A model generated the notes under the pieces. It did not search any database, was not told the DNA's origin, and saw only the letters and a list, made by a program, of their open reading frames with translations. From Paenibacillus sp. S150 (GTDB lineage: Bacteria > Bacillota > Bacilli > Paenibacillales > Paenibacillaceae), in the NCBI RefSeq assembly GCF_019352175.1, contig NZ_JACBYI010000010.1, forward strand, positions 1 to 64,000: DNA of 64,000 bases, read 5' to 3'. Made by a program: the position numbers and the translations under genes. Positions 16,456 to 26,121 of this stretch are shown here, piece by piece. Within the stretch, counting starts at the first letter, position 1. Each line of letters opens with the position of its first letter.

Positions 16456-19002
16456 TTATCGGGGCATAGCGATGTGAACCCTGTTAGCCTCAAGTCGCAG
16501 TCCGGTTTGCTCTGGCCGCCCGGGTATTGCCGTGTTCTGCTCTCCGAGCAATCTGAGCGGTCCGAGTCCCCGGAACGTAATCTGCCGGCTCTGTCCGGTA
16601 CCGTTGATGGCGGCGATAAACCATGCGCCATCCGCCCGGGATATCCTGTACAAGCGCACGCCTTCTACAGCTTCTTCATAATCAAGCTGCTCCAGCTGCA
16701 GCTGGGGAGCGCCTTCCGGCCGGGGGTGGAGCAGTATTACATAGTCACTTTTGCCTCCGTGCACGCGGAAATGCTGCTGCGCCGCCAAGGGATAAGCCCC
16801 GCCTACGGCGCCCTCTCCCGCTGTAATCACAGGTTGTGCCGGCTCCGCGATGAGCGCGCTCAGCCGCATGCCGCCCAGGCACGCGGCAGCAATGCATTGC
16901 TCCGTAATCTCTGCCCCTGTGCTAAGCGTATGCAGATTCCAGACGCTGTTCACTGCCCCCGCAATTCGGTCCCAGACCAGGTAAACGTCAAAGCCTGCCT
17001 TAATGAATAAGAAATTCCGCTCGTATTCCCCGGTGTTTGCATCGGGGATACTGCTTATTGCATAGTCCAGTTCCCCCGAGAACCGGACTTCCTTGCATTC
17101 GCTTTGCAGCGGGCCGTTCGTGAACCGTCCATAGTTATCGGCGAATTGGACAACATTGTGGGCTGCCCCGGATACATACCAGTGCCGGTCTCCGTTATAA
17201 TAGCCTCCCGTTCCGGAATCCAGTGTTACGGGAACCCCGTCTGCCCAGATGGAGAAGTGTCCTTCATCATGGTGAGCGTGGTAAGTCAGCGGCGATGCCT
17301 CATAGATGGCATAATGCTGCAGATTCCGCTCTCCGCTGCGGAAGATGACATAGCCTATGTCAGGATAATGCACAGAGTCTAGTGCGGGTCTCTGCTCCGG
17401 CAGGTCCGGCTGCGCATAGAGCAGCGCAACCAGGGGCAAGGGAAACGCACCGTTATCCTCCACAGGTGCTCCGCCGTGTCTCCAGGTCCAGAGCATTTCC
17501 CCGGCAAGCTGCGGGTCCTCTTCGGCATAGAACGAAGCAGCGTAGCCGAGCAGGCGGAACCATTTCTCCTGCACATTGGCATCGCCGACAGCCGGCGTAA
17601 GCAGTACAGGAGCGCCGGAAAGGCTGCCCTGGAGGATATCTGCCGCAGTCACCGTGCCGATCAGAAAGCGGTACATGCCCTTCACCTTCTCATGCCTGAA
17701 ATAATCTACTTCCCTCAGGCGCTTCAGCAGAACGAAGAAGAGGAAGTAGCGGTGCAGTACGGCCCCGTGATAACGGATATTCTCCGGCCATGCGCCGTCG
17801 CGGTCCACCACTTCTGCGAGCTGCCAGCCGATAACAGACAGAGCGTGCCCAAGATAGGCAGCGCTCTGCTGCTCCTGCGGGAAAAGAAGGGCATAAACGC
17901 CCAGTCCGGCCGCCCGGTCGGCATTCCAATTGCTTCGCTTGCCGCCCTTCTCATCCGGGAAGGTCTCCAGATCAAACCGGTAGTAGCCGGTATCCATCAT
18001 CATCGCCGCAATATAGCGGAAATCGGCGAGCAGCCCGGCTTCTTCGCCGGAGAGGAATACACCGCTGCCGGCAATCTGGTCATAGATGACCGAGACGGCA
18101 GCGAGCCCTCTTCCGATATGCACTGCGCCGTAGGTATCGTCGTCATGCCAGCCGTCTCTGCGGAAGATATCCATGCCTGCCCGCATATCGGCAAGCATGT
18201 ACTTCAGCTTCCGTTTGGCCCGGTCTGCAAATCCGCTTTCTCCCGAAATCATATACACATTGGCGTCTGCACCTGCGGCCTCCAGCAGGTAGGCCCAATT
18301 GGTAGACGTTGGCCGGTTGAAAAGCGGGGAGAGCAGTACCGGTCCCAACGGTTGCCCTGCGGCGTTCAGAAAACGGGCCTCGGCACAGATTCCTCCGGTA
18401 AGGGGAGCTTCCAGGCTGAGCGCTGTCTGCATGCTGTAATGATCTCCTTCGCGTACGGGAAGGTTTTCTTCATAACGGAGGACCGTCAAGTCTGTCTCTT
18501 TCCCATTGCTGATCCGGATGCACCGCAGATCGTCTGCCGGAGCGGAGCCGCCCGGCGTTACTCCCGATGGCTGGAGGCCATGCTGCATGCCGGACAATTT
18601 CTCCATACAGACCTTGCCGCTTCCCGGCTCCCGGCACCAGCCCGCCATGGCATAGTCCAGGCTGCCGTTCGTCAGCGCTACCGGCAAGCCAAGCTGGGAA
18701 TGAGTCAAGCTCAGGCCGCCGATGCGGGCTATGCCCCGTCCATGGACCTGCACTGCAAGCTTCAGGAAGGCTGCCCCGGAAGGGATCTCGAAGACAAAGG
18801 GTTCTACCCGGAATGCGCCGAGCCTGTGAAGCGGAGCCGCCGCCTCCCGGTCTGCAAATTGCCCGGACAGCTGCCGCTGCCTTTCGTATTCCCGCCGGAG
18901 CGCGGGAAGCTGTTCAATTCTGCTCCGAATGCTCTCCAGATGCCCCGCCGTATAGCAGCCGAAGGGACGGGCCTCCGTGCCGCCTCCATGTGCTGTATTC
19001 AT
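16456..19002 (-). CDS. Heparinase II/III family polysaccharide lyase-like protein
   Basis: 848 aa. The N-terminal half is an alpha/alpha-toroid (tryptophan- and tyrosine-rich, about 240-530). The C-terminal half is a beta-sandwich with the heparinase II/III signature: HAHHDEGHFSIWADG at 575-589, then LDSGTGGYY and GAAHNVV. Family members cleave uronic-acid polysaccharides such as heparin/heparan, alginate or related glycans by beta-elimination. No signal peptide is seen, so it probably acts on imported oligosaccharides in the cytoplasm. ATG 19002 has AGGAGG 12 nt upstream. It is divergent from the system 2 permeases and is followed by the cupin gene. The true substrate is unknown. Confidence 0.85.
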   Translation of the reverse strand: MNTAHGGGTEARPFGCYTAGHLESIRSRIEQLPALRREYERQRQLSGQFADREAAAPLHRLGAFRVEPFVFEIPSGAAFLKLAVQVHGRGIARIGGLSLTHSQLGLPVALTNGSLDYAMAGWCREPGSGKVCMEKLSGMQHGLQPSGVTPGGSAPADDLRCIRISNGKETDLTVLRYEENLPVREGDHYSMQTALSLEAPLTGGICAEARFLNAAGQPLGPVLLSPLFNRPTSTNWAYLLEAAGADANVYMISGESGFADRAKRKLKYMLADMRAGMDIFRRDGWHDDDTYGAVHIGRGLAAVSVIYDQIAGSGVFLSGEEAGLLADFRYIAAMMMDTGYYRFDLETFPDEKGGKRSNWNADRAAGLGVYALLFPQEQQSAAYLGHALSVIGWQLAEVVDRDGAWPENIRYHGAVLHRYFLFFVLLKRLREVDYFRHEKVKGMYRFLIGTVTAADILQGSLSGAPVLLTPAVGDANVQEKWFRLLGYAASFYAEEDPQLAGEMLWTWRHGGAPVEDNGAFPLPLVALLYAQPDLPEQRPALDSVHYPDIGYVIFRSGERNLQHYAIYEASPLTYHAHHDEGHFSIWADGVPVTLDSGTGGYYNGDRHWYVSGAAHNVVQFADNYGRFTNGPLQSECKEVRFSGELDYAISSIPDANTGEYERNFLFIKAGFDVYLVWDRIAGAVNSVWNLHTLSTGAEITEQCIAAACLGGMRLSALIAEPAQPVITAGEGAVGGAYPLAAQQHFRVHGGKSDYVILLHPRPEGAPQLQLEQLDYEEAVEGVRLYRISRADGAWFIAAINGTGQSRQITFRGLGPLRLLGEQNTAIPGRPEQTGLRLEANRVHIAMPR

Positions 19003-19166
19003 CACTGGTTCAAGCCTCCTTGTACAGTTGTTATGTTCGCTGATGTGCCTTCCTCTATCACAGTATAGCCGTGCCTCTGCGAAGGGCGGGATAGATAAAT
19101 GAAGGGAGGACAGGGGACAAAGCAACTGGAAAAGTGAAATTCTCCCCCAAGCGCAGTCGCTTTCTC

Positions 19167-19179
19167 CATAACCGTTATG
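19167..19179. promoter_or_regulatory. Candidate operator between the lyase and system 2 permease genes
   Basis: CATAAC-C-GTTATG is a perfect 6-bp inverted repeat in the 235-bp divergent intergenic region, 59 bp before the permease ATG. It could bind the AraC-type regulator or another factor. No match to a known site was recognised. Confidence 0.35.
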
Positions 19180-19237
19180 CACGGAGAGAATTATCATTAA
19201 GGACAGAAGCGTAGTCCAATGACAGGAGGAACAATAA

Positions 19238-20134
19238 ATGAATGAATCGAAACGTCAAATGAACGCCTGGACCTTCGTGGCTCCCAGCCTGATTCTGACG
19301 CTGATTTTTGGAGTGTATCCCATCTTTTGGGCGCTGAAGTACATGTTCTATGATTACCAGGGCTTCGGCGAACCGCTGTTCATCGGACTGGGCAATTTCG
19401 AGCGCCTGTTCCGGGACAAGGAATTCTGGCAGTCAGTGGTCAACACCTTCATCTATGCCGGCGGCAAGCTGCTGATCACTTTGCCGCTGTCCTTTGTGCT
19501 GGCTGTTGTCCTGAACCGGGCGCTGAAGGGGCGGCAGCTGCTGAGGGCGATTTATTTTATGCCCACCGTGATCAGTGCTTCGGTTATGGCAATCGTATTC
19601 TATGTGATCTTTAATTCATACAACGGAATGGTGAACCAGCTGCTGGTCGGCTCCGGAATTATTTCTGCTCCCATCGACTGGCTGGGGGCGAAATACGCCT
19701 TGCTGACAGCGATTATGATTGCGATCTGGGGAGCTGTCGGGAACTACATGCTGCTCTTTATCGCCGGCTTGCAGAACATTCCCGAGGACCTCTATGAGGC
19801 AGCTTCCCTGGATGGGGCCGGACCGCTGCGCAAAATGTGGAGCATCACCGTTCCCATGCTCGGACCTGTGCTGCAAATGATCATTATGCTTGCCATTACC
19901 GTCTCCCTAAAAGGCTATGAGAGTATTATGGTGCTTACCGAGGGCGGACCCTATGGCAAGACGGAAGTCATGTACCTGTATCTCTACAAGCTGTTTTTCC
20001 CTGTATCCAGCGGCGGCACAAGCATCCAGCAATTCGGTTACGGCAGTGCCGTTGGCTTCGCTACCGCAGTAATTGTGGGTCTGATCACCCTGGTGTACTT
20101 TTATGTATCCAAGAAGTTGAATGATATCTACTAA
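19238..20134 (+). CDS. Carbohydrate ABC transporter permease, UgpA type (system 2)
   Basis: 298 aa with six membrane helices and the EAA loop EDLYEAASLDGAGPLRKMWSI. The N-terminus (WTFVAPSLILTLIFGVYPIFWALKY, split around a helix) is typical. AGGAGG lies 7 nt upstream of the ATG. It is the first gene of a unit of permeases, kinase and regulator. Substrate binding is provided by the lipoprotein gene at 24582. Confidence 0.9.
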   Translation: MNESKRQMNAWTFVAPSLILTLIFGVYPIFWALKYMFYDYQGFGEPLFIGLGNFERLFRDKEFWQSVVNTFIYAGGKLLITLPLSFVLAVVLNRALKGRQLLRAIYFMPTVISASVMAIVFYVIFNSYNGMVNQLLVGSGIISAPIDWLGAKYALLTAIMIAIWGAVGNYMLLFIAGLQNIPEDLYEAASLDGAGPLRKMWSITVPMLGPVLQMIIMLAITVSLKGYESIMVLTEGGPYGKTEVMYLYLYKLFFPVSSGGTSIQQFGYGSAVGFATAVIVGLITLVYFYVSKKLNDIY

Positions 20135-20152
20135 AAGAGAGGAGAATGACAA

Positions 20153-21043
20153 GTGAGTACATTGCAAGCGGAAACGAAAGTGTCTTCGGACCAGGCCGTC
20201 CGTTCAGTCAGGCTCCGGGCGGCGTTGTCCCGGACACTGCTGTGGATTTTTCTGCTGCTGGTGGCGGCCTTTGCGGTGTTCCCGATCATTCTGGCGTTCT
20301 TCGGATCGCTGAAGACCAATCTGGAGCTGACGACCGGAACCACCCTGCTGCCAAAGGAATGGAAGTTCGAAAATTATGCGCAGGCCTGGAATTCGGCCAA
20401 CTTTGCCCGCTTTACCTGGAATAGTATATTTATCAGCGTGTTCACTACCTTAGGGACCCTATTAATCGGAACGATGGCCGCCTATGCGGTGGCGAGGGTC
20501 GATTTCTACGGCAAACGCCTGTATGTGGTCATTCAATCCTGCACGCTGTTCATCTCGATCGGCGCTGTGGTGCTGCGGCCCCAGTTCGATCTTATGGTAT
20601 CGCTTCACTTGCAGAAATCGCTCTGGGGTGTGATTATCATTCTGATCAGTGCACATGCCACGGCGTTCTTTATGCTGATCGGTTTTGTGCGGGCCATTCC
20701 GAAGGAGCTTGATGAGGCTGCGTTTATTGACGGCTGCAACTTCTATAGCGTATACTTTCGTGTTATCTTGCCGCTCCTGACGCCCGCCTTGGGGGTTACG
20801 GCTCTCTGGACCTTCCGCGGAGCATGGAATGAATATATCCTGCCGCTCGTTTTTACCATGACCCAGCCCGCCTTGCAGACACTCACCGTCGGACTCGCGG
20901 GGTTGAAATATGGTGTCGGCGATGCTGCGCAGCCTCAATTAATGCTTGCCGGCGCATGTCTGTCCATGCTGCCCATGATTGTTGTCTATATCTTCGCCAA
21001 TAAATCATTTATGCAGATGACTGCTGGCTCCGTAAAGGGCTAA
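20153..21043 (+). CDS. Carbohydrate ABC transporter permease, MalG type (system 2)
   Basis: 296 aa with six membrane helices, the EAA loop KELDEAAFIDGCNFYSVYF and the C-terminal AGSVKG motif. The GTG start at 20153 has GAGGAG 9 nt upstream. The gap to the previous gene is 18 bp, indicating co-transcription. Confidence 0.9.
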   Translation: MSTLQAETKVSSDQAVRSVRLRAALSRTLLWIFLLLVAAFAVFPIILAFFGSLKTNLELTTGTTLLPKEWKFENYAQAWNSANFARFTWNSIFISVFTTLGTLLIGTMAAYAVARVDFYGKRLYVVIQSCTLFISIGAVVLRPQFDLMVSLHLQKSLWGVIIILISAHATAFFMLIGFVRAIPKELDEAAFIDGCNFYSVYFRVILPLLTPALGVTALWTFRGAWNEYILPLVFTMTQPALQTLTVGLAGLKYGVGDAAQPQLMLAGACLSMLPMIVVYIFANKSFMQMTAGSVKG

Positions 21044-21090
21044 GGCGTGGCGGCGGGCTCCGGACAGCTGTTCAAGAAGGGTGTGAATAC

Positions 21091-22854
21091 ATGCTGAAGG
21101 CCTGGCTCTACCGGACCTCGCTGAAGAAAAGAATCTGGTTATCGTTTGCCGCGCTGACGGTATTCTGCATCTCTGTCACCGGCCTGTGGGCCTACTCCAT
21201 TGCCTCGCGGGCGATGGAGCGCAACTCCACCGCACTTAACCGGAATGTGCTGAACCAATCGGTCAATGTGCTGGACCAGAAGCTGAAGCAAATTATAGTG
21301 GCTTCCTCCACGATGATGCTGAGTGAAGCCTACAAGCAGACCATAAGGGATATCCAGGCCCACAATACGGACCGTTTTTTTGCCAATTTCTCATTGCTGC
21401 AAGGCCCCTTCACGCAGGCGGAGCTGACGGAAAACTCCATTGAGTCCATCCTGATCAGTACGCCTGACGGGGATTTCTACTCTACCGGCAATCTGCGCAG
21501 AACAGAGACTCCATTTATCGAATCCTTGCTGTACCAGCGGATCAAGGACAACCCGGAATCCAATTGGGTCGAGAGCCATCCGGATGAGCTGTTTGCCGGG
21601 AACCAACGCGTGATTTCACTGCTTTTGCAGCCGCTTACAGAGAATTATGTCCCGGATGTTTTTCTCACCGTCAACGTAAAGGAGAATATTCTGGAGGATA
21701 CCGTCAGCGGAGGCGCCAGCCTTGGCTCTGCGCGTTTTCTGCTGATTAATAAGGCAGGGGCAAGCGTCTTCGGGGACGGGGAACGTCCGGATTGGACACG
21801 GGCCCCTGTGTTTGTGGACAAGCTGATGGAGGCGGACAGCGGCCATTTCGAATACTCCGCCGGCGATGGGCCGATGCTGGTCAGCTATGCCGCATCAAGG
21901 TATGCAGGCGACTGGATACTGGTCAGCTACCTGTCCAAGAAGGAGCTGCTTCAGCCGGTTCGCAGTATCCAGTGGCTGGTGCTGATGATTATGGCGGTCT
22001 GCATGATTATCGCGCTTTTGTTGGCGAGGTATCTGTCGGCCCTGCTGCTGGCCCCCCTGCTGAAGCTGCAGAAGACGATGTCGCGGGTGGAGCAGGAGGA
22101 TCTGGATGCCCGCTTCCAGAGTCCTTTTCAGGATGAGATCGGGGATGCGGGCCGCAAATTCAATCAGATGCTGGACCGGATCGGAGAGCTGATTCTGGAG
22201 GTCAAGGATACGGAAAAGGACAAGAGGAAGGCTGAAATCAAGGCGCTTCAAGCGCAGATAGAGCCCCATTTTTTATATAACACACTGAATACGATCTTCT
22301 GGAAATGTGAAATGGAAGAATACGAGGATGTGAAGCAGATGGTGATTTCCCTGTCTGCATTGTTCCGGCTTGGCCTCAACAACGGGCAGGAAATTACCAC
22401 TGTGGGCAGGGAGCTGGAGCATGTCCGCCAGTACCTCATCCTCCAGCAGCAATGCTATGAGGGGCTGTTCGAATACACCATCTCCGCCGGAACGGAGCTG
22501 CTGGAGCTTCCTGTGCTGAAGATCATTATCCAGCCTTTGGTGGAAAATTCCATTCTGCACGGGCTTAAGGAGCTGCGGGGAGGGGGGATCATCCAAATCT
22601 CCGCGGAGCTGGCGGAGGATACGCTCAGTATCCGGGTCACCGACAACGGAACGGGCATGGATGCGGATAAGCTCAATGCCTGGCTGAAGGAGCCAAGCGG
22701 CAGCGGAGGGTATGCGCTCTCCAATATCTGCAGCCGTCTGCAGCTGTATTACGGCAAGGGCGCGGGGTTGTCGTTCCGCAGCCGCCCGCTCCTTGAAACG
22801 GAAGCCGTTCTGTCAATTCCTATGGAAGGTGGAGTGAATCCTGAACACCGCTGA
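21091..22854 (+). CDS. Sensor histidine kinase, YesM type (system 2)
   Basis: 587 aa. TM1 is near residues 13-35, the extracellular sensor domain about 36-290, TM2 near 297-318, then HAMP. H393 in QAQIEPHFLYNTL is the phospho-acceptor, and HATPase_c follows (QPLVENSILHGL, then VTDNGTGMD). It partners the regulator gene that begins inside its last codons. The ATG follows AGAAGGG. Placement between permease and regulator genes suggests sensing of the transported saccharide. Confidence 0.9.
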   Translation: MLKAWLYRTSLKKRIWLSFAALTVFCISVTGLWAYSIASRAMERNSTALNRNVLNQSVNVLDQKLKQIIVASSTMMLSEAYKQTIRDIQAHNTDRFFANFSLLQGPFTQAELTENSIESILISTPDGDFYSTGNLRRTETPFIESLLYQRIKDNPESNWVESHPDELFAGNQRVISLLLQPLTENYVPDVFLTVNVKENILEDTVSGGASLGSARFLLINKAGASVFGDGERPDWTRAPVFVDKLMEADSGHFEYSAGDGPMLVSYAASRYAGDWILVSYLSKKELLQPVRSIQWLVLMIMAVCMIIALLLARYLSALLLAPLLKLQKTMSRVEQEDLDARFQSPFQDEIGDAGRKFNQMLDRIGELILEVKDTEKDKRKAEIKALQAQIEPHFLYNTLNTIFWKCEMEEYEDVKQMVISLSALFRLGLNNGQEITTVGRELEHVRQYLILQQQCYEGLFEYTISAGTELLELPVLKIIIQPLVENSILHGLKELRGGGIIQISAELAEDTLSIRVTDNGTGMDADKLNAWLKEPSGSGGYALSNICSRLQLYYGKGAGLSFRSRPLLETEAVLSIPMEGGVNPEHR

Positions 22855-24490
22855 TTTCATTAAAATATGCATTGTTGATGATATTGCCGCAGTGGTCCGT
22901 GGGCTGTCGCAGCGAATCCCCTGGGAGGAGCATGGAATTGTGGTTGCCGCAACCGCAGCCAACGGGGAAGAGGGGCTGGCGCAGATCCGCAAGCACCGTC
23001 CCGATATTGTATTGACGGATATCCGCATGCCTTTTACCGATGGTCTGGAGATGATGCGGACCATTCAGGCGGAGCAGCCGGACATCAAGCTGATTTTTTT
23101 GACCGGCTACTCTGATTTTTCCTATGCCCAGGAAGCCGTTAAGCTTGGGGCGTTTGATCTGATTGTCAAGCCCTTTACCAAGCTTCAGGTGCTCGAATCG
23201 GTATTGAAGGCCAAAGAGGTGCTGGAGCGGGAACGCAGCCAGGCCGAACGGATGCGGGGGATGGAGCAGAAGCTTCGGGAGAGCCTGCCCTATCTGCGTC
23301 AGGAATATATGCGTCTGCTTATCCGCTACGGCTCCCGGCAGCAGCACCGGAGCCAGCAGTGGGATTTCTACGCCATCAGGATGAACAGCCGCAGCTTCTG
23401 TGTGATGGTGGCGGAAATGGATTTTTTTGCAGAGCGCACGGCTGAGCTTCCTGTTTCCGAGGTTGAGCTGATCCGCTTTGCTGTGCAGAATATTCTGGAA
23501 GAGACGATAGCGGGCCATACGCAGGGAATCGTCTTCCGCGAGCATGTCAACCAGTTCGTCATAGTTATGAATCCTCCGGCGGAGCCGGATGCGGAGCTGC
23601 TTGCAGAGAAATGCCGGGAAAATGTACACCGGCATACGTACCAGACGGTGTCCATCGGGCTGGGCGGAGAGGTGGAGGAGGCAGGTCAACTGTCCGCTTC
23701 CTACGCCCAGGCGCTGTCTGCCCTTGCGAACACCTTTCTGACCGGAGGAAACAGTGTGTACCGCTATATTGAAGGCACAGAGGCGGATACGGCACTGCCG
23801 AGATACTCCTATGACAAGGAGAAGGAGCTTCTCTATTGCCTGCGTTCGGCGAACCTGCCCAAAGCGGAGGAACAACTGGATAATATCTGGAATGAATGGC
23901 TCACGGCACCGGTCCTTCCCGATCCGGCCATCATCAAGACACTGTGTCTTGAGCTTGCCCATTCCATCCATCGGGTTTTCTCGGAAAAAGCATCGGATGC
24001 GGAGGTCAAAGCACTGGAAAAAAAACTGGCCGACATGAACGGAGCCGCTTCCTTCGAGGAGCTCCGCCGGCAAATTCGGGAATTTTGCCGACAGGGCTGC
24101 GCTTATGTGCAAATACGCCAGTCCAGCGATGCGCGTGTGCTTGTGGAGCAGGCTATTTCCCATATCAACAGAAATCTGCACCGGAACCTCTCGGTAGCCG
24201 ACTGTGCAAGAGAGGTCCATCTCAGTCCCAGCTATTTCTCCAATCTGTTTAAAAGGGAGACGGGGATGACACTCGCCCAATATATTATTGGAAGACGGAT
24301 GGACAAGGCCAAGGAGCTGGTGCTGGAGGGGATGCAGGTTCAGGATATCGCGGTCTCTCTGGGGTACGAGGACCGTCCCTATTTTACCGAGCTGTTCAAA
24401 AAGTATACCGGTATGACGCCAACCGACTTTCGCGCCAAATATACCTCGGCAGGCGAGCGGGGAAACAGTGATTTCCTCTCCCCTGAATAG
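22841..24490 (+). CDS. Response regulator, YesN/AraC type, probable CTG start (system 2)
   Basis: 549 aa if started at CTG 22841. The receiver domain reads FIKICIVDDIAAVVRGL with acidic D13/D14 and phospho-acceptor D60 (IVLTDIRMP). A roughly 270-residue linker follows. The AraC helix-turn-helix is at the C-terminus (HLSPSYFSNLFKRETG, then SLGYEDRPYFTELFKKYTG). No ATG, GTG or TTG lies between the upstream stop (22835) and GTG 22892. Starting at 22892 would delete the acidic pocket. CTG 22841 has GGTGGAG 6 nt upstream and overlaps the kinase stop by 14 nt, as expected for a coupled pair. It probably activates system 2 genes. Confidence 0.85.
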   Translation: MNTADFIKICIVDDIAAVVRGLSQRIPWEEHGIVVAATAANGEEGLAQIRKHRPDIVLTDIRMPFTDGLEMMRTIQAEQPDIKLIFLTGYSDFSYAQEAVKLGAFDLIVKPFTKLQVLESVLKAKEVLERERSQAERMRGMEQKLRESLPYLRQEYMRLLIRYGSRQQHRSQQWDFYAIRMNSRSFCVMVAEMDFFAERTAELPVSEVELIRFAVQNILEETIAGHTQGIVFREHVNQFVIVMNPPAEPDAELLAEKCRENVHRHTYQTVSIGLGGEVEEAGQLSASYAQALSALANTFLTGGNSVYRYIEGTEADTALPRYSYDKEKELLYCLRSANLPKAEEQLDNIWNEWLTAPVLPDPAIIKTLCLELAHSIHRVFSEKASDAEVKALEKKLADMNGAASFEELRRQIREFCRQGCAYVQIRQSSDARVLVEQAISHINRNLHRNLSVADCAREVHLSPSYFSNLFKRETGMTLAQYIIGRRMDKAKELVLEGMQVQDIAVSLGYEDRPYFTELFKKYTGMTPTDFRAKYTSAGERGNSDFLSPE

Positions 24491-24526
24491 TTGTTTTCTC
24501 CTTCACTGATAAACGGGCAGGCAAAC

Positions 24527-24558
24527 TATAATTCTTATAAGAAATGAATGCGATTACA
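24527..24558 (+). promoter_or_regulatory. Promoter -10 with cre-like site (system 2 binding protein)
   Basis: TATAAT at 24527-24532 is followed by TGAATGCGATTACA at 24545-24558, matching the CcpA box TGWAANCGNTNWCA with one mismatch. It lies 24 bp before the lipoprotein ATG. The -35 is weak, as expected for an activator-dependent promoter. Confidence 0.5.
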
Positions 24559-24581
24559 AAAAGAAAAGGGAGGCAATTTTA

Positions 24582-25970
24582 ATGAGAAGCAACAAATGGA
24601 TGCTGGCTGGAATTTCGCTGCTGCTGGCGGGGGCGCTGGCCGCCTGCTCTTCGTCCAAGCCCAATGCGGAGGCAAGTGACAGCAATACAGCCGCCGAAAA
24701 AACAAAGCTGGTCTACTGGACCATTGACCGTCATGATTCTGACTTTATCGAGCAAAAGATCAGTGAATACGAGAGTCTTCATCCCGATATCGATATTGAA
24801 ATGAAGGTTATGGCCGAGAACTACACCCAGTCGGTGGATATTGCCTTCTCCAGCAAGCAGGCCCCGGATATTCTCCGCGTGGATACGGGCAATGTGTCTA
24901 CCTGGGTCAAGAAAGGCTACCTGGAATCCTTCGACAGCTACATCACGCCCGAGATGAAGAGCCGGTTCGAGAATGTGCTCATTAATGAGAAGAACACCGT
25001 TGACGGTAAAATATACACCCTGCCGAATATCGGCCAGTTCTGGCGTCTCATCTATAACGTGGATCTTTTCGAGAAGGCAGGCATCACCCAGCCGCCAACC
25101 ACGCTGGCAGAGATGGTAGAGGCCGCCAAGAAGCTTACGGAAGCCGGTAAAGAGAGCGGGGCTTATGGCTTTGCCGGAAATTTCAAAAGCACAAGCGGCT
25201 TTGAGCGCATCGCGTTTCCGATTACAACACTGAGCAAGACAGATGGAACGGAGGGCTTCAACTTCAAGACGGGCCAGTTTGATTTTGGCATGTATAAGGA
25301 GGTTGCTGAGGCGCTGCGGCAGATTAAGGTGGACGGAAGCATGCTGCCCGGCTCGGAATCGCTGGATATCGACCCGCTGCGTGCGCAGTTCGCCCAGGGC
25401 AAGATCGGCATGTATTTCAACCATTCCGTTGAGCCGAGTGTCTACAAAACCCAATTCCCGACGGAAATCCGCTGGGCTGCAGCGCTTCCTCCAACTGTTG
25501 ACGGCTCGCAAAGCGGCGCCAGCCAGGTTATTGCCGGCAGCTATCTGGCAATGAGCAAGGATTCGGAGCATAAGGATGCAGCCTGGCAGTTTATCGAATG
25601 GATGTACAGCGATGAGGTGCAGACTGCCTACCAGGAAGGCGGCTATGGGGTTTCGGTTATTCCATCGGTTGCCGCAGCCGCGAAAGCGCCGGATATTGCG
25701 GGAATTGAGGATTTCCTGCCAACTAAGCTTGACGCAATCTATCCTGCAACCCCGCTGATTATTACCGAAGGCCGGCTGGAAGGGACGAAGAAGGTCGATG
25801 TCTTCAATAAATATATTTTTGACGGCGGAGATCTGGACAAGGAGCTTCAGGATTTGAACACCCGCTACAATGCGGCACTGGAAAAAGCCAAAGCCGCCGG
25901 TGACACCGATATTGAAGCGCAGCCGGATTTCAATGCAGGCAGCCTCCAGGGATCGCTGGCCGACAAATAG
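24582..25970 (+). CDS. Carbohydrate ABC transporter substrate-binding lipoprotein (system 2)
   Basis: 462 aa. Lipobox LAAC (lipidated C22), a Ser/Asn linker, then a family-1 solute-binding domain (LVYWTIDRHDSDFIEQKI, APDILRVDTGNVSTWVKKGYL, YTLPNIGQFWRLIYNVDLF). It delivers a saccharide to the permeases at 19238-21043. GGGAGGC lies upstream of the ATG. It has its own promoter and is followed by a strong hairpin. Confidence 0.92.
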   Translation: MRSNKWMLAGISLLLAGALAACSSSKPNAEASDSNTAAEKTKLVYWTIDRHDSDFIEQKISEYESLHPDIDIEMKVMAENYTQSVDIAFSSKQAPDILRVDTGNVSTWVKKGYLESFDSYITPEMKSRFENVLINEKNTVDGKIYTLPNIGQFWRLIYNVDLFEKAGITQPPTTLAEMVEAAKKLTEAGKESGAYGFAGNFKSTSGFERIAFPITTLSKTDGTEGFNFKTGQFDFGMYKEVAEALRQIKVDGSMLPGSESLDIDPLRAQFAQGKIGMYFNHSVEPSVYKTQFPTEIRWAAALPPTVDGSQSGASQVIAGSYLAMSKDSEHKDAAWQFIEWMYSDEVQTAYQEGGYGVSVIPSVAAAAKAPDIAGIEDFLPTKLDAIYPATPLIITEGRLEGTKKVDVFNKYIFDGGDLDKELQDLNTRYNAALEKAKAAGDTDIEAQPDFNAGSLQGSLADK

Positions 25971-25983
25971 AACAGATAGACAC

Positions 25984-26020
25984 CACACGGACCGCAGGCT
26001 GCCAGCCTGCGGTCCGTGTG
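25984..26020 (+). terminator. Strong hairpin after the system 2 binding-protein gene
   Basis: A perfect 17-bp stem CACACGGACCGCAGGCT / AGCCTGCGGTCCGTGTG with a 3-nt loop, 14 bp after the stop. No T-run follows, so it may act as an mRNA-stabilising 3' end or a pause site rather than a classic terminator. Confidence 0.6.
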
Positions 26021-26121
26021 CGTATTGCGGCTTGCTGTGATGCTTGGGTGCCCCCGGCCGGTCATGTGCGCTGCCTGTATGTTCTGTAGTATGATTAAGA
26101 ATGAGAGGGGGCTGCTTCACA

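Noticed and set aside
17476..19068. 530-codon open frame on the plus strand
   Set aside because: It is the antisense shadow of the heparinase II/III gene; composition is rich in Cys, Arg and Pro with no domains.
22820..24280. 486-codon minus-strand frame
   Set aside because: Antisense to response regulator 2, which has clear domains in the opposite strand.
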